A DNA stretch of 53,522 nt from Deltaproteobacteria bacterium (GTDB lineage: Bacteria; Myxococcota_A; Polyangia; GCA-2747355; JADLHG01): contig JADLHG010000074.1 in NCBI GenBank assembly GCA_020848905.1, positions 1 through 53,522 on the forward strand, given 5' to 3'. A program made the position numbers and the translations under genes. The notes below the pieces were generated by a model, which saw only the letters and a list, made by a program, of their open reading frames with translations, was not told where the DNA came from and made no database searches. Shown in pieces: positions 41,781 through 49,271 of the stretch. How positions within the stretch are numbered: the stretch's first letter is position 1; every line of letters starts with the position of its first letter.

Positions 41781-43114
41781 GCGAACACCTCCCGTACCTT
41801 GTGGAGCGCTCGCACGAGCGCGTCGATCTCCCCCCGCGTGTTGTAGAAGGCCAGCGAGGCCCGCGCCGTGGCGGGCACGCCGTAGTGCTGCATCACCGGC
41901 TGCGCGCAGTGGTGGCCGGTCCTGATCGCCACCCCTTCGCGGTCCAGGATGGTCCCGATGTCGTGCGGGTGTATCCCCTCGAGCGCGAAGGAGACGACCC
42001 CCGCCTTCTCGCGCGCGCGGCCGATGAAGCGGAGACCCGGCACCTCGCCCAGCGCCGCCTCCGCGTAGCCGAGCAGCTCGTGCTCGTAGGCCGCCGCCCG
42101 TTCCACCCCCACGCGCTCCAGGTAGTCCACCGCCGCGCCGAGGCCGATCACGCCGGCGATGTGCGGCGTCCCCGCCTCGAACTTGGCCGGCAGGTCGGCG
42201 TAGGTCGTCTTGGCGAAGGTCACCGATTTGATCATGTCTCCGCCCCCCTGGTACGGGGGCATGGCCTCGAGGAGCTCGGCCCGCCCGTAGAGCACCCCCA
42301 CCCCGGTCGGCCCGAAGAGCTTGTGCCCCGAGACGGCGTAGAAGTCGCAGCCGAGCGCCTGCACGTCCACCTCGAGGTGCGGGGCCGCCTGCGCTCCGTC
42401 GAGCAGCACCACCGCCCCCACCGCGTGCGCCAGCTCGACGGCGCGCCGCACGGGGTTCACCGTGCCGAGGGCGTTCGAGACGTGCACGAGCGAAAGGACC
42501 TTCGTACGCGGTCCGACGAGCCGCTCGAGCTCGTCGAAGCGGAGCTCCCCCGCGTCGTCGAAGGGACAGACCTTGAGGACCGCCCCGTGCGCCTCGCACG
42601 CCATCTGCCACGGCACGATGTTCGAGTGGTGCTCCATCTCGGAGATCACCACCTCGTCACCGGGGCGCAGGTGCTGCCGGCCGTAGCTCGAGGCCACGAG
42701 GTTGATCGCCTCCGTCGCCCCGCGCGTAAACACGATCTCCCGCGCGTACCGCGCCCCGAGGAAGCGCTGCACCTTCGCCCGGGCCGCCTCGAAGGCCGCC
42801 GTGGCGCGCTCGCTCAGCGCGTGCACCCCCCGATGCACGTTCGAGTAGTCGCGCGCGTAGACGCGCACCATCGCGTCGATCACCGCCTGCGGCGTCTGCG
42901 CCGAGGCCGCGCTGTCCAGATAGACCAGCGGTCGACCGTGAACCTCCTGGTGCAGCGCCGGGAAGTCGCCTCGCAGCAGCTCGACCTCTCCGGCCGATAG
43001 CGGCCGCACCAGCTCGTGGGGCGCGTGCGGCGGGCAGGGCTCGCCCGGGACGCTCGGCCGGCGCTCGCACTCGTCGCAGTCGGGGGAGAGATGCGGGGTC
43101 CAGGGGGTGGCCAT
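41777..43114 (-). CDS. sufS: SufS cysteine desulfurase with Cys-containing N-terminal extension
   Basis: 445 aa. It is a PLP enzyme that removes sulfur from cysteine for Fe-S cluster building. The PLP lysine is K265 (FYAVSGHKLFGPTG), LLDGAQAAPHLEVDV holds the Asp that contacts the PLP ring, and the catalytic Cys403 sits in IRTGHHCAQPVMQHYG. The core starts near residue 37. The first 36 residues (HLSPDCDECERRPSVPGEP, then CPPHAPHE) are not usual for SufS and contain Cys13, Cys16 and Cys27, which might bind a metal. An internal start is possible, but no better-placed start codon was found near residue 40. sufD ends seven bases upstream. Confidence 0.95.
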   Translation of the reverse strand: MATPWTPHLSPDCDECERRPSVPGEPCPPHAPHELVRPLSAGEVELLRGDFPALHQEVHGRPLVYLDSAASAQTPQAVIDAMVRVYARDYSNVHRGVHALSERATAAFEAARAKVQRFLGARYAREIVFTRGATEAINLVASSYGRQHLRPGDEVVISEMEHHSNIVPWQMACEAHGAVLKVCPFDDAGELRFDELERLVGPRTKVLSLVHVSNALGTVNPVRRAVELAHAVGAVVLLDGAQAAPHLEVDVQALGCDFYAVSGHKLFGPTGVGVLYGRAELLEAMPPYQGGGDMIKSVTFAKTTYADLPAKFEAGTPHIAGVIGLGAAVDYLERVGVERAAAYEHELLGYAEAALGEVPGLRFIGRAREKAGVVSFALEGIHPHDIGTILDREGVAIRTGHHCAQPVMQHYGVPATARASLAFYNTRGEIDALVRALHKVREVFA

Positions 43115-43121
43115 CACTACC

Positions 43122-44432
43122 TCAGCTCTCCAGCAGGCCGGCGTGCAGACAGCCCTCGAGCTGGCTCCGCAGGGCCGGCAGGCGCACGGCGTCGACCAGC
43201 TCCTGCGCGAAGGCCGCGACCAGCATGCGTCGCGCCTCGGCCTCGCCCACCGCGCGCGCGCGCAGATAAAAGAGCTGCTCCTCATCCAGATGTCCGACGG
43301 TGGCTCCGTGCGTGCAGCGCACGTCGTCCGCGAAGATCTCCAGCTGCGGCTTGGTGTAGATCTGGGCCTCCTCCGAGAGCAGCAGGTTCATGTTGCGCTG
43401 CTTGGCGTCGGTCTTCTGCGCTCCGGGCCAGACGTAGATCTTGCCGTTGAAGACCCCCTTCGCCCCTCCGCCGAGGATCCCCTTGTAGAGCTCGTGACTC
43501 GTACACGACGGCTGGCCGTGGTCGATGCGCGTGTGGTTGTCCACGTGCTGCTCGCCCCCCGCCAGGTAGAGCCCGTTCAGGCTGCACTCCGCCCCCGCCC
43601 CGTCGAGCCGCACCTGGAGGTCGTTCCGCACGAGTCCGCCCCCGAAGGAGAAGCTGTGCGAGACAAAGCGTGCCGCCCGGGCCAGACTCACCTGCAGCGT
43701 GGCGACGTGCAGGGCCGTAGCTCCCTCGCAGAGGACCTTGTGATGCTCGACCGAGGCCCCCTCGCGCACCACTACCTCGGAGACGACGTTGGTCCAGCTC
43801 GGCGCCGCCCCGAAAGAGAGGTAGCTCTCCACGAGCTTCACCTGGGCGCCGCGCTCCACGACCACGAGCTGCCGCGGGTGCGAGGCGGTCGGGGCAGCCT
43901 CCCCCGTGGCCACGTGAAGGATTTGGATGGGCCGTTCTAGAACGACTCCCGGAGCCACGTACACCAGCGCGCCGTCCTGCATCAGCGCCGTGTTCAGCGC
44001 CACGAAGGCCTGCTGCGCGAAGCTGGCGTGCCGTCCGAGCTCCTCCGTCGTGGGGTGGGGTTCTTTGCCCAGGAGGGCCTGCCCCAGGCTCCGCACCTCG
44101 ACCCCCGCGGGGAGGTCCGAGAGGCGCGAGAGCGACCAGGCCGGCACACCCCCGACGAGCACGAGCACCGGGCAGGCCGGCAGCACCCACGGCGCGAGCT
44201 GCTCGGCCGTCACCGCGGAGGCCGCCTGCTCGTCCCGCGCGACGTACCTGTGCCGGGTGATCGGCGCGACGCTCGTGTACTTCCACTCTTCGTCCTTGAC
44301 GGTGGGAAAGCCCAGCTCGCCGAAGCGCGCCATGGCCCGTTCGCGCTGCTCTCCCACCCAGGGGGGCTCGACCCCGGCCACGCTCCGCTTCAGCTCACCG
44401 AAGGCCTGCTCGACGTACGCTCTGGCTTCCAT
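43122..44432 (-). CDS. sufD: SufD Fe-S cluster assembly protein
   Basis: 436 aa. Together with SufB and SufC it forms the scaffold complex on which Fe-S clusters are built. The N-terminal helical region is typical (FGELGFPTVKDEEWKYTSVA). The beta-helix core includes VVERGAQVKLVESYLSFGAA, YLAGGEQHVDNHTRIDHGQP and CTSHELYKGILGGGAKGVFN. GKIYVWPGAQKTDAKQRNMN and TKPQLEIFADDVRCTHGATV, with GHLDEEQLFYLRARAV, complete the conserved C-terminal core. The conserved His of GATVG-linked CTHGATVGHLD is present. It sits between sufC and sufS, nine bases after the sufC stop. Confidence 0.96.
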   Translation of the reverse strand: MEARAYVEQAFGELKRSVAGVEPPWVGEQRERAMARFGELGFPTVKDEEWKYTSVAPITRHRYVARDEQAASAVTAEQLAPWVLPACPVLVLVGGVPAWSLSRLSDLPAGVEVRSLGQALLGKEPHPTTEELGRHASFAQQAFVALNTALMQDGALVYVAPGVVLERPIQILHVATGEAAPTASHPRQLVVVERGAQVKLVESYLSFGAAPSWTNVVSEVVVREGASVEHHKVLCEGATALHVATLQVSLARAARFVSHSFSFGGGLVRNDLQVRLDGAGAECSLNGLYLAGGEQHVDNHTRIDHGQPSCTSHELYKGILGGGAKGVFNGKIYVWPGAQKTDAKQRNMNLLLSEEAQIYTKPQLEIFADDVRCTHGATVGHLDEEQLFYLRARAVGEAEARRMLVAAFAQELVDAVRLPALRSQLEGCLHAGLLES

Positions 44433-44441
44433 CTCTGCCGC

Positions 44442-45194
44442 CTACGCCTCTGCAGCCTTCTCGACCCAGCCGTAGCCGCGGGCCTCCAGCTCGAGCGCGA
44501 GCTCCTTGCCCCCCGTGCGCACGATGCGTCCGCCGGCGAGCACGTGCACCACGTCCGGCACGATGTAGTCGAGCAGCCGCTGGTAGTGCGTGATCACCAG
44601 CATGGCCCGCTCGGGGCTGCGCAGCGCGTTCACGCCGCGCGCCACGACCTGCAGCGCGTCGATGTCGAGGCCCGAGTCGGTTTCGTCGAGGATTGCGAGC
44701 GCTGGCTCTAGAACGGCCATCTGGAAGATCTCGTTGCGCTTCTTTTCCCCGCCGGAGAACCCCTCGTTTACCGCGCGCTTGAGCAGTGCGTCGTCGAGCT
44801 CCACCAGCTTCATGCGCTCGCGGACCAGCGCGAGGAAGTCCATCGCGTCGAGCTCCGGGAGGCCGCGGTGCTTGCGCACGGCGTTGAGCGCCGTCTTGAG
44901 GAAGTAGGAGTTGCCCACCCCCGGCAGCTCCACGGGGTACTGGAAGGCGAGGAAGATGCCGGCACGCGCGCGCTCCTCGACGGGCATGGCGAGCAGGTCC
45001 TGGCCGAGGTAACTCACGCTGCCGCCGGTGACCTGGAAGGTGTCCCGCCCCGCGAGCACCTGCGCGAGCGTGCTCTTCCCCGAGCCGTTCGGCCCCATGA
45101 TGGCGTGGACCTCGCCCGGACGGACGGTCAGGTCGATCCCCTTGAGGATCGGCTTCCCCTCGACGCTGGCCTGCAGATTGCGAATCTCGAGCAT
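44442..45194 (-). CDS. sufC: SufC ABC-type ATPase
   Basis: 250 aa. It is the cytosolic ATPase that drives the SufBCD scaffold. Walker A is IMGPNGSGKSTLAQVLAGRD, the Q-loop region is FLAFQYPVELPGV, the signature is NEGFSGGEKKRNEIFQMAVL, Walker B is ALAILDETDSGLDIDAL with the SufC-typical Asp-Glu-Thr-Asp, and the switch His is in LVITHYQRLLDYI. Length and motifs are all standard. It starts 23 bases after the sufB stop. Confidence 0.97.
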   Translation of the reverse strand: MLEIRNLQASVEGKPILKGIDLTVRPGEVHAIMGPNGSGKSTLAQVLAGRDTFQVTGGSVSYLGQDLLAMPVEERARAGIFLAFQYPVELPGVGNSYFLKTALNAVRKHRGLPELDAMDFLALVRERMKLVELDDALLKRAVNEGFSGGEKKRNEIFQMAVLEPALAILDETDSGLDIDALQVVARGVNALRSPERAMLVITHYQRLLDYIVPDVVHVLAGGRIVRTGGKELALELEARGYGWVEKAAEA

Positions 45195-45217
45195 CTTCTG
45201 TCTCCGTCGTGCCGGCG

Positions 45218-46669
45218 CTAGCCGACGCTCCCTTCGAGGCTCACCCCGAGGAGTCTCTGAGCTTCCACCGCGAACTCCATCGGCAGCTCGCGGAACACTT
45301 CCTTGCAGAACCCGTTCACGATCATCGAGACCGCGTCCTCCTTCGAGATCCCGCGCTGCCCGAGGTAGAAGAGCTGGTCCTCCCCGATGCGCGAGGTCGT
45401 GGCCTCGTGCTCCACCTTGGCCGTCGGGTTCTTCACCTCGAGATAGGGGAAGGTGTGCGCGCCGCACTTGTCCCCGAGGAGGAGCGAGTCGCACTGCGAG
45501 TAGTTGTGCGCGCCCACGGCGCCCTTGTTGATCCGCACCAGGCCGCGATAGCTCTGCTGCCCTCGCCCGGCGGAGATCCCCTTCGAGACGATGGTGCTGC
45601 GGGTGTGCTTGCCGAGGTGGATCATCTTGGTGCCCGTGTCGGCCTGCTGCAGGTGGTTCGTCAGAGCCACCGAGTAGAACTCGCCGACGGAGTGGTCCCC
45701 CTGGAGGATCACGCTCGGGTACTTCCAGGTGATGGCCGACCCGGTCTCCACCTGGGTCCAGGAGATCTTGGACCGCTCGCCGCGGCACGCCCCGCGCTTG
45801 GTGACGAAGTTGTAGATGCCTCCGCGCCCCTCCTCGTCGCCCGGGTACCAGTTCTGCACGGTGGAGTACTTGATCGTGGCGTGGTCGAGCGCCACGAGCT
45901 CCACCACCGCCGCGTGGAGCTGGTTCTCGTCGCGCATCGGGGCCGTGCACCCCTCGAGGTAGCTCACGCTCGCCCCCTCGTCGGCGACGATCAGCGTGCG
46001 TTCGAACTGTCCGGTCTTCGCGGCGTTGATGCGGAAGTAGGTGGAGAGCTCCATCGGGCACCGCACCCCTTTGGGCACGTAGACGAAGGAGCCGTCGGTG
46101 AAGACCGCCGAGTTGAGCGCGGCGTAGAAGTTGTCGGTGTGCGGGACCACGCTGCCGAGGTACCGCTGCACCAGCTCCGGGTGCTCGCGCACCGCCTCGG
46201 AGAAGGAGCAGAAGACGATGCCGAGCTCGGCCAGCTTCCCCTTGAAGGTGGTGGCCACCGAGACGCTGTCGAAGACCGCGTCCACCGCCACGCCGGCCAG
46301 GATCTTCTGCTCGTGGAGCGGGATGCCGAGCTTATCGTAGGTGGCGAGGAGCTTCGGGTCCACCTCGTCGAGGCTCCCCTTGGTGGCCTGGGCCTTCGGC
46401 GCCGAGTAGTAGACGATGGCCTGGAAATCGATCGGCGGGTAGTGCACGTTGGCCCACTTCGGCGGGCCGTCGCGCAGGGTGAGCCAGTAGCGGTAGGCCT
46501 TGAGGCGCCACTCGAGCATGAACTCGGGTTCGTCCTTCTTGGCCGAGATGACACGGATGATCTCCTCGGAGAGGCCGGGCGGAACGGCATCCGCGTCGAT
46601 GTCCGTGACGAATCCGTACTTGTATCGCTGCTGCGCCAGGTCTTGAATGAGGGTGCTATCGGAACTCAT
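45218..46669 (-). CDS. sufB: SufB Fe-S cluster assembly scaffold
   Basis: 483 aa. GAGGAGAGGAAG before the ATG gives a strong ribosome site. The ATG also overlaps the stop of the regulator gene by four bases (ATGA). Family features include [79 protein letters not shown] and [20 protein letters not shown], whose Cys is a conserved scaffold residue. [20 protein letters not shown] and HAATTS-type [14 protein letters not shown] complete the core. It is the first enzyme gene of the operon. Confidence 0.97.
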   Translation of the reverse strand: MSSDSTLIQDLAQQRYKYGFVTDIDADAVPPGLSEEIIRVISAKKDEPEFMLEWRLKAYRYWLTLRDGPPKWANVHYPPIDFQAIVYYSAPKAQATKGSLDEVDPKLLATYDKLGIPLHEQKILAGVAVDAVFDSVSVATTFKGKLAELGIVFCSFSEAVREHPELVQRYLGSVVPHTDNFYAALNSAVFTDGSFVYVPKGVRCPMELSTYFRINAAKTGQFERTLIVADEGASVSYLEGCTAPMRDENQLHAAVVELVALDHATIKYSTVQNWYPGDEEGRGGIYNFVTKRGACRGERSKISWTQVETGSAITWKYPSVILQGDHSVGEFYSVALTNHLQQADTGTKMIHLGKHTRSTIVSKGISAGRGQQSYRGLVRINKGAVGAHNYSQCDSLLLGDKCGAHTFPYLEVKNPTAKVEHEATTSRIGEDQLFYLGQRGISKEDAVSMIVNGFCKEVFRELPMEFAVEAQRLLGVSLEGSVG

Positions 46670-47154
46670 AGGGCTTCCTCTCCTCGCGCGCTCGCCGGGC
46701 CGGCCGCGAGCGACGCGGAGGCCCGGTGGGGCTCGGCACGGCGCGGGAGCGGATGGGCCATCTCCTCGAGAGTGATGTGATCGAGCGCGTCCCGGACGGC
46801 CTCGTCGATGCGGCGCCAGTTCCCGCGCGTGGGGCAAAAGGGCTCGCGTCCGCAGCCCGTGGCGTTCACCGCGCACTGCGTGATGGCGATCGGCCCCTCG
46901 AGCGCGGTGATGATCTGTCCGACGGTCACCTGCGCGGGCGTCCGGGCCAGCCGATAGCCGCCGTTCACCCCGCGGTGCGAGGTGAGCAGCCCGTCCCGGG
47001 CCAGGGCCTTCAGGATCTTCGTGACCGTGGGCAGCGGCAGGGAGGCCTCCTGCGCCAAATCGCGCGCGGAGAGCACGGGGTCCTCGGGCAGCCCCTTCGC
47101 AAAGAGCGTCATGAGGACGATTCCGTAGTCGGCCTGCTTGGTCATGCGCATCAT
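46666..47154 (-). CDS. Rrf2-family SUF-operon transcriptional regulator
   Basis: 162 aa from the ATG at 47154, with GGAG eight bases upstream; ATGs at 47151 and 47145 are alternatives. The winged helix is standard for Rrf2/IscR ([60 protein letters not shown]). The Fe-S ligand Cys94, Cys101 and Cys107 ([15 protein letters not shown]) have the C-x6-C-x5-C spacing of IscR-like sensors. It probably senses cluster supply and represses its own suf operon. The C-terminal 40 residues are Ala/Arg-rich and variable. Confidence 0.93.
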   Translation of the reverse strand: MMRMTKQADYGIVLMTLFAKGLPEDPVLSARDLAQEASLPLPTVTKILKALARDGLLTSHRGVNGGYRLARTPAQVTVGQIITALEGPIAITQCAVNATGCGREPFCPTRGNWRRIDEAVRDALDHITLEEMAHPLPRRAEPHRASASLAAGPASARGEEAL

Positions 47155-47240
47155 GAGGTCGTCTCCGTGGGATCCTCTCCGGGCGTCCTCGGCCGTCGTC
47201 GAACGCACCAGGCTCCGACGACCGCGCTCTTTACTAAATG

Positions 47241-47270
47241 GGACCCGTCAAGTCCAGTACCAAAAATGGT
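47241..47270. promoter_or_regulatory. Inverted repeats in the regulator/lipoprotein divergent region (candidate operator)
   Basis: Two palindromic elements lie close together in a conspicuously A/T-richer patch. GGAC-N7-GTCC is at 47241-47255, and ACCAAAAATGGT, a perfect 12-base palindrome, is at 47259-47270. A minus-strand TTGACG overlaps the first repeat and could be part of the suf promoter. The second palindrome covers the ATG (47266-47268) of the divergent lipoprotein gene. Autoregulation by the Rrf2 protein through these sites is inferred; they do not match the E. coli IscR type 1 site. Confidence 0.4.
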
Positions 47271-49167
47271 CTATATCCGGCCCACACAAATAGTACTGAT
47301 GTTGGTCTCTATTGCAACCTGGGCTGGTGCGGGCTGTTCGCAGCCGTCCGGCGGGGACGCTGACGCCGGGGCCCAGGACGGCGGCGGCCTGCCGAGTAAC
47401 CGGATATTTCACGCGAAAGGCCCGTTCGAGCGGCTCGAGCTTCCCCCGGGCGCCCTCCGGCTGCGGCGCCTCTTTCCGACCGCGTCCGCGCCCGGGGAGC
47501 GCTTCCCCGGCTGCCTCTGGGCCTCGCCCCTGCTGCACGGCACGGGCCCCGCCGCGGTAGTCGTGGCCGCGGAGAGCGGTGGCACCATCGCGGGGCTCGA
47601 CCCCGAGACGGGCCGGGCCCGCTTCCGCGTGCAGCTCCCCGCCGGGAAGGACGAGGACCCCTTCGCCATGGCCACGCCGGTGTTTGTGGGGGATCAGCTC
47701 GTCGTGGCCTATCACACGGTGGACCCGCCGGCGGGCGAGTCCCCCGGCGCGCATTCTCACCACCCCTCGGATCCGCGACGACGGCAGCTCGCCGCCGTGG
47801 TGGACCTCGCCGGTCGACGGATGAACCCGGCGTACCCGCCCCTCGAGCTCCGGGCCGAAGTCCTCGGCCACGGCCGCCCACCTCGCGTGCCTTTTCTGGC
47901 CTCGAATTCCCTCGCTCGTGGGGCGCTCGTGCACGCGACGCCGCGCGGCGATCCCGACGGGCGCGTGTACGTGACCTACGGTAACGCGCAGGACCTCCAG
48001 CCCTGGCACGGCTGGGTCTTCGAGCTCTCGCTCGGGGCGTGGCGCGCGCGCGGCGCCGGGGCCGCGATCTCCTCGGTGCTCGTCACCACACCCGAGAGGG
48101 AGTGCGGGCCCCCCGGCTCGTCGGGCTCGCGCACCCGCATCTGCGGCGGCGGGCTCTGGTCCCCGTCGGGACCGCTCCTCGTGCCCGACGCAAAAGAGGG
48201 CTACGCGCTCATCCTCTCGCCCGGCAACGGTCAGCTCGACCTGTCGCGCCGCGACTACGCGAACACGCTGATGCGGGTGCGACCGGGCCTCGACTTCGAC
48301 CCCGCTTGCCACGCCGAGGCGTGCGCACGCTTCGACCCCGACGAGCCGAGCCCGGCCTGCGTCGCGTCGTGCCGGGACCTCTTCGTGCCGCGGCTGCTCC
48401 CCGGGCAAGCGCCTCCGCGGCCGGCGAATGGGCTGTGCGACGGGCTGACCCTCTTTCAGTGCTGGGAGCGCATGGACTACGTCGGGGGCAGCACGCCGGC
48501 GAGGGTCCTCCTTCCGTCGGGGCGTGCGGTGCTCGCGTACCCGACGAAGGACGGGCACGTCTACCTCGTGGACGAGGCGCAGCTCGGGACCCTCCACGAC
48601 CGCGCGCAGGCGGTGGAGATCTGCGGCGCGCCCGGAGACAAGTGCCTCTGGGGCTGGGCCGGAATGATCGTCACGCAGCCGGCGGTCGCGGCGTCGCTCG
48701 CGGAGCCGCTCCTCCTCGTGCCGACCTTCATGCCGGACGCGACGCACCCCGCGGGCGTGGTGGCCTTCGCCGTGGTGGAGCACGACGGTCGACCGCGGCT
48801 CGAGCGAAGGTGGGAGGCGCCCCCGTTCCACACGGAGGCCGCGCGACAACGCTTCCGGCGACACCCCTCGCGGCTTCGGCTGGCGCGGGTCGGGCCGTCG
48901 CACGAGGAGGTCGGGTTCCTCGTCGAGACCGGCGAGCCGGGGCAGAAGGGTCGCCTCCTCGCGGTGCGCGCCGCCGACGGCGCGATCCTCGCGGACGTGC
49001 CGCTCGCCGGCCCGGGGGTGCGCTTCTCGCTGCCGCTCGTGCGAGACGACGTGGTGTACGTGGGGTCCTGCGATTCGGACAGCGGGCCGAGCCACCTCGA
49101 GGCCTACCGGGTCGAACGTCTCGCCGCTGCGGCTGCCCCTGCCCCCGCCCCGGCGCAGGCTCAGTAG
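47266..49167 (+). CDS. Lipoprotein with PQQ-type beta-propeller-like repeats
   Basis: 633 aa from the ATG at 47266; an ATG at 47299 is an alternative, and neither has a Shine-Dalgarno. The signal (IVLMLVSIATWAGAGCSQPS) has lipobox GAGC. Repeated blade-like segments each pair a strand with a turn: AVVVAAESGGTIAGLDPETG, ATPVFVGDQLVVAYH, AKEGYALILSPGNGQLDLSR, VLAYPTKDGHVYLVDEAQLG, GRLLAVRAADGAILADVPLA and LVRDDVVYVGSCDSDSG. They suggest a PQQ/WD-like beta-propeller used for binding instead of catalysis. Cys-containing loops (CHAEACARF; ACVASCRDLF) are probably disulfides. It is divergent from the suf regulator. Confidence 0.8.
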   Translation: MVYIRPTQIVLMLVSIATWAGAGCSQPSGGDADAGAQDGGGLPSNRIFHAKGPFERLELPPGALRLRRLFPTASAPGERFPGCLWASPLLHGTGPAAVVVAAESGGTIAGLDPETGRARFRVQLPAGKDEDPFAMATPVFVGDQLVVAYHTVDPPAGESPGAHSHHPSDPRRRQLAAVVDLAGRRMNPAYPPLELRAEVLGHGRPPRVPFLASNSLARGALVHATPRGDPDGRVYVTYGNAQDLQPWHGWVFELSLGAWRARGAGAAISSVLVTTPERECGPPGSSGSRTRICGGGLWSPSGPLLVPDAKEGYALILSPGNGQLDLSRRDYANTLMRVRPGLDFDPACHAEACARFDPDEPSPACVASCRDLFVPRLLPGQAPPRPANGLCDGLTLFQCWERMDYVGGSTPARVLLPSGRAVLAYPTKDGHVYLVDEAQLGTLHDRAQAVEICGAPGDKCLWGWAGMIVTQPAVAASLAEPLLLVPTFMPDATHPAGVVAFAVVEHDGRPRLERRWEAPPFHTEAARQRFRRHPSRLRLARVGPSHEEVGFLVETGEPGQKGRLLAVRAADGAILADVPLAGPGVRFSLPLVRDDVVYVGSCDSDSGPSHLEAYRVERLAAAAAPAPAPAQAQ

Positions 49168-49242
49168 CCAGGCCTCTCAGCCCCGGAGCCCCGGAAGGCC
49201 CCCTTAGGAGGCCAAAGTGCCGAGATCGCACGCTCGAGCCGG

Positions 49243-49258
49243 CGGCACGGGGCCTGCT
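49243..49258 (+). promoter_or_regulatory. Sigma-54 (-24/-12) promoter upstream of the ASCH-HDAC gene
   Basis: cGGCACGgggcCTGCT has a perfect GGCACG, the same gggc spacer as at 14354 and 18413, and GC at 49256-49257 exactly 10 bases from GG at 49244-49245. The -12 has C for the first T. Transcription would start about 49269, next to the ATG at 49272. Confidence 0.55.
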
Positions 49259-49271
49259 TTGGTGCCAGGGG

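Noticed and set aside
47309-47881. Minus-strand open frame opposite the propeller lipoprotein as a second suf-linked gene
   Set aside because: It is Arg/Pro/Gly-rich shadow sequence, and the lipoprotein frame has a lipobox and repeated blades.
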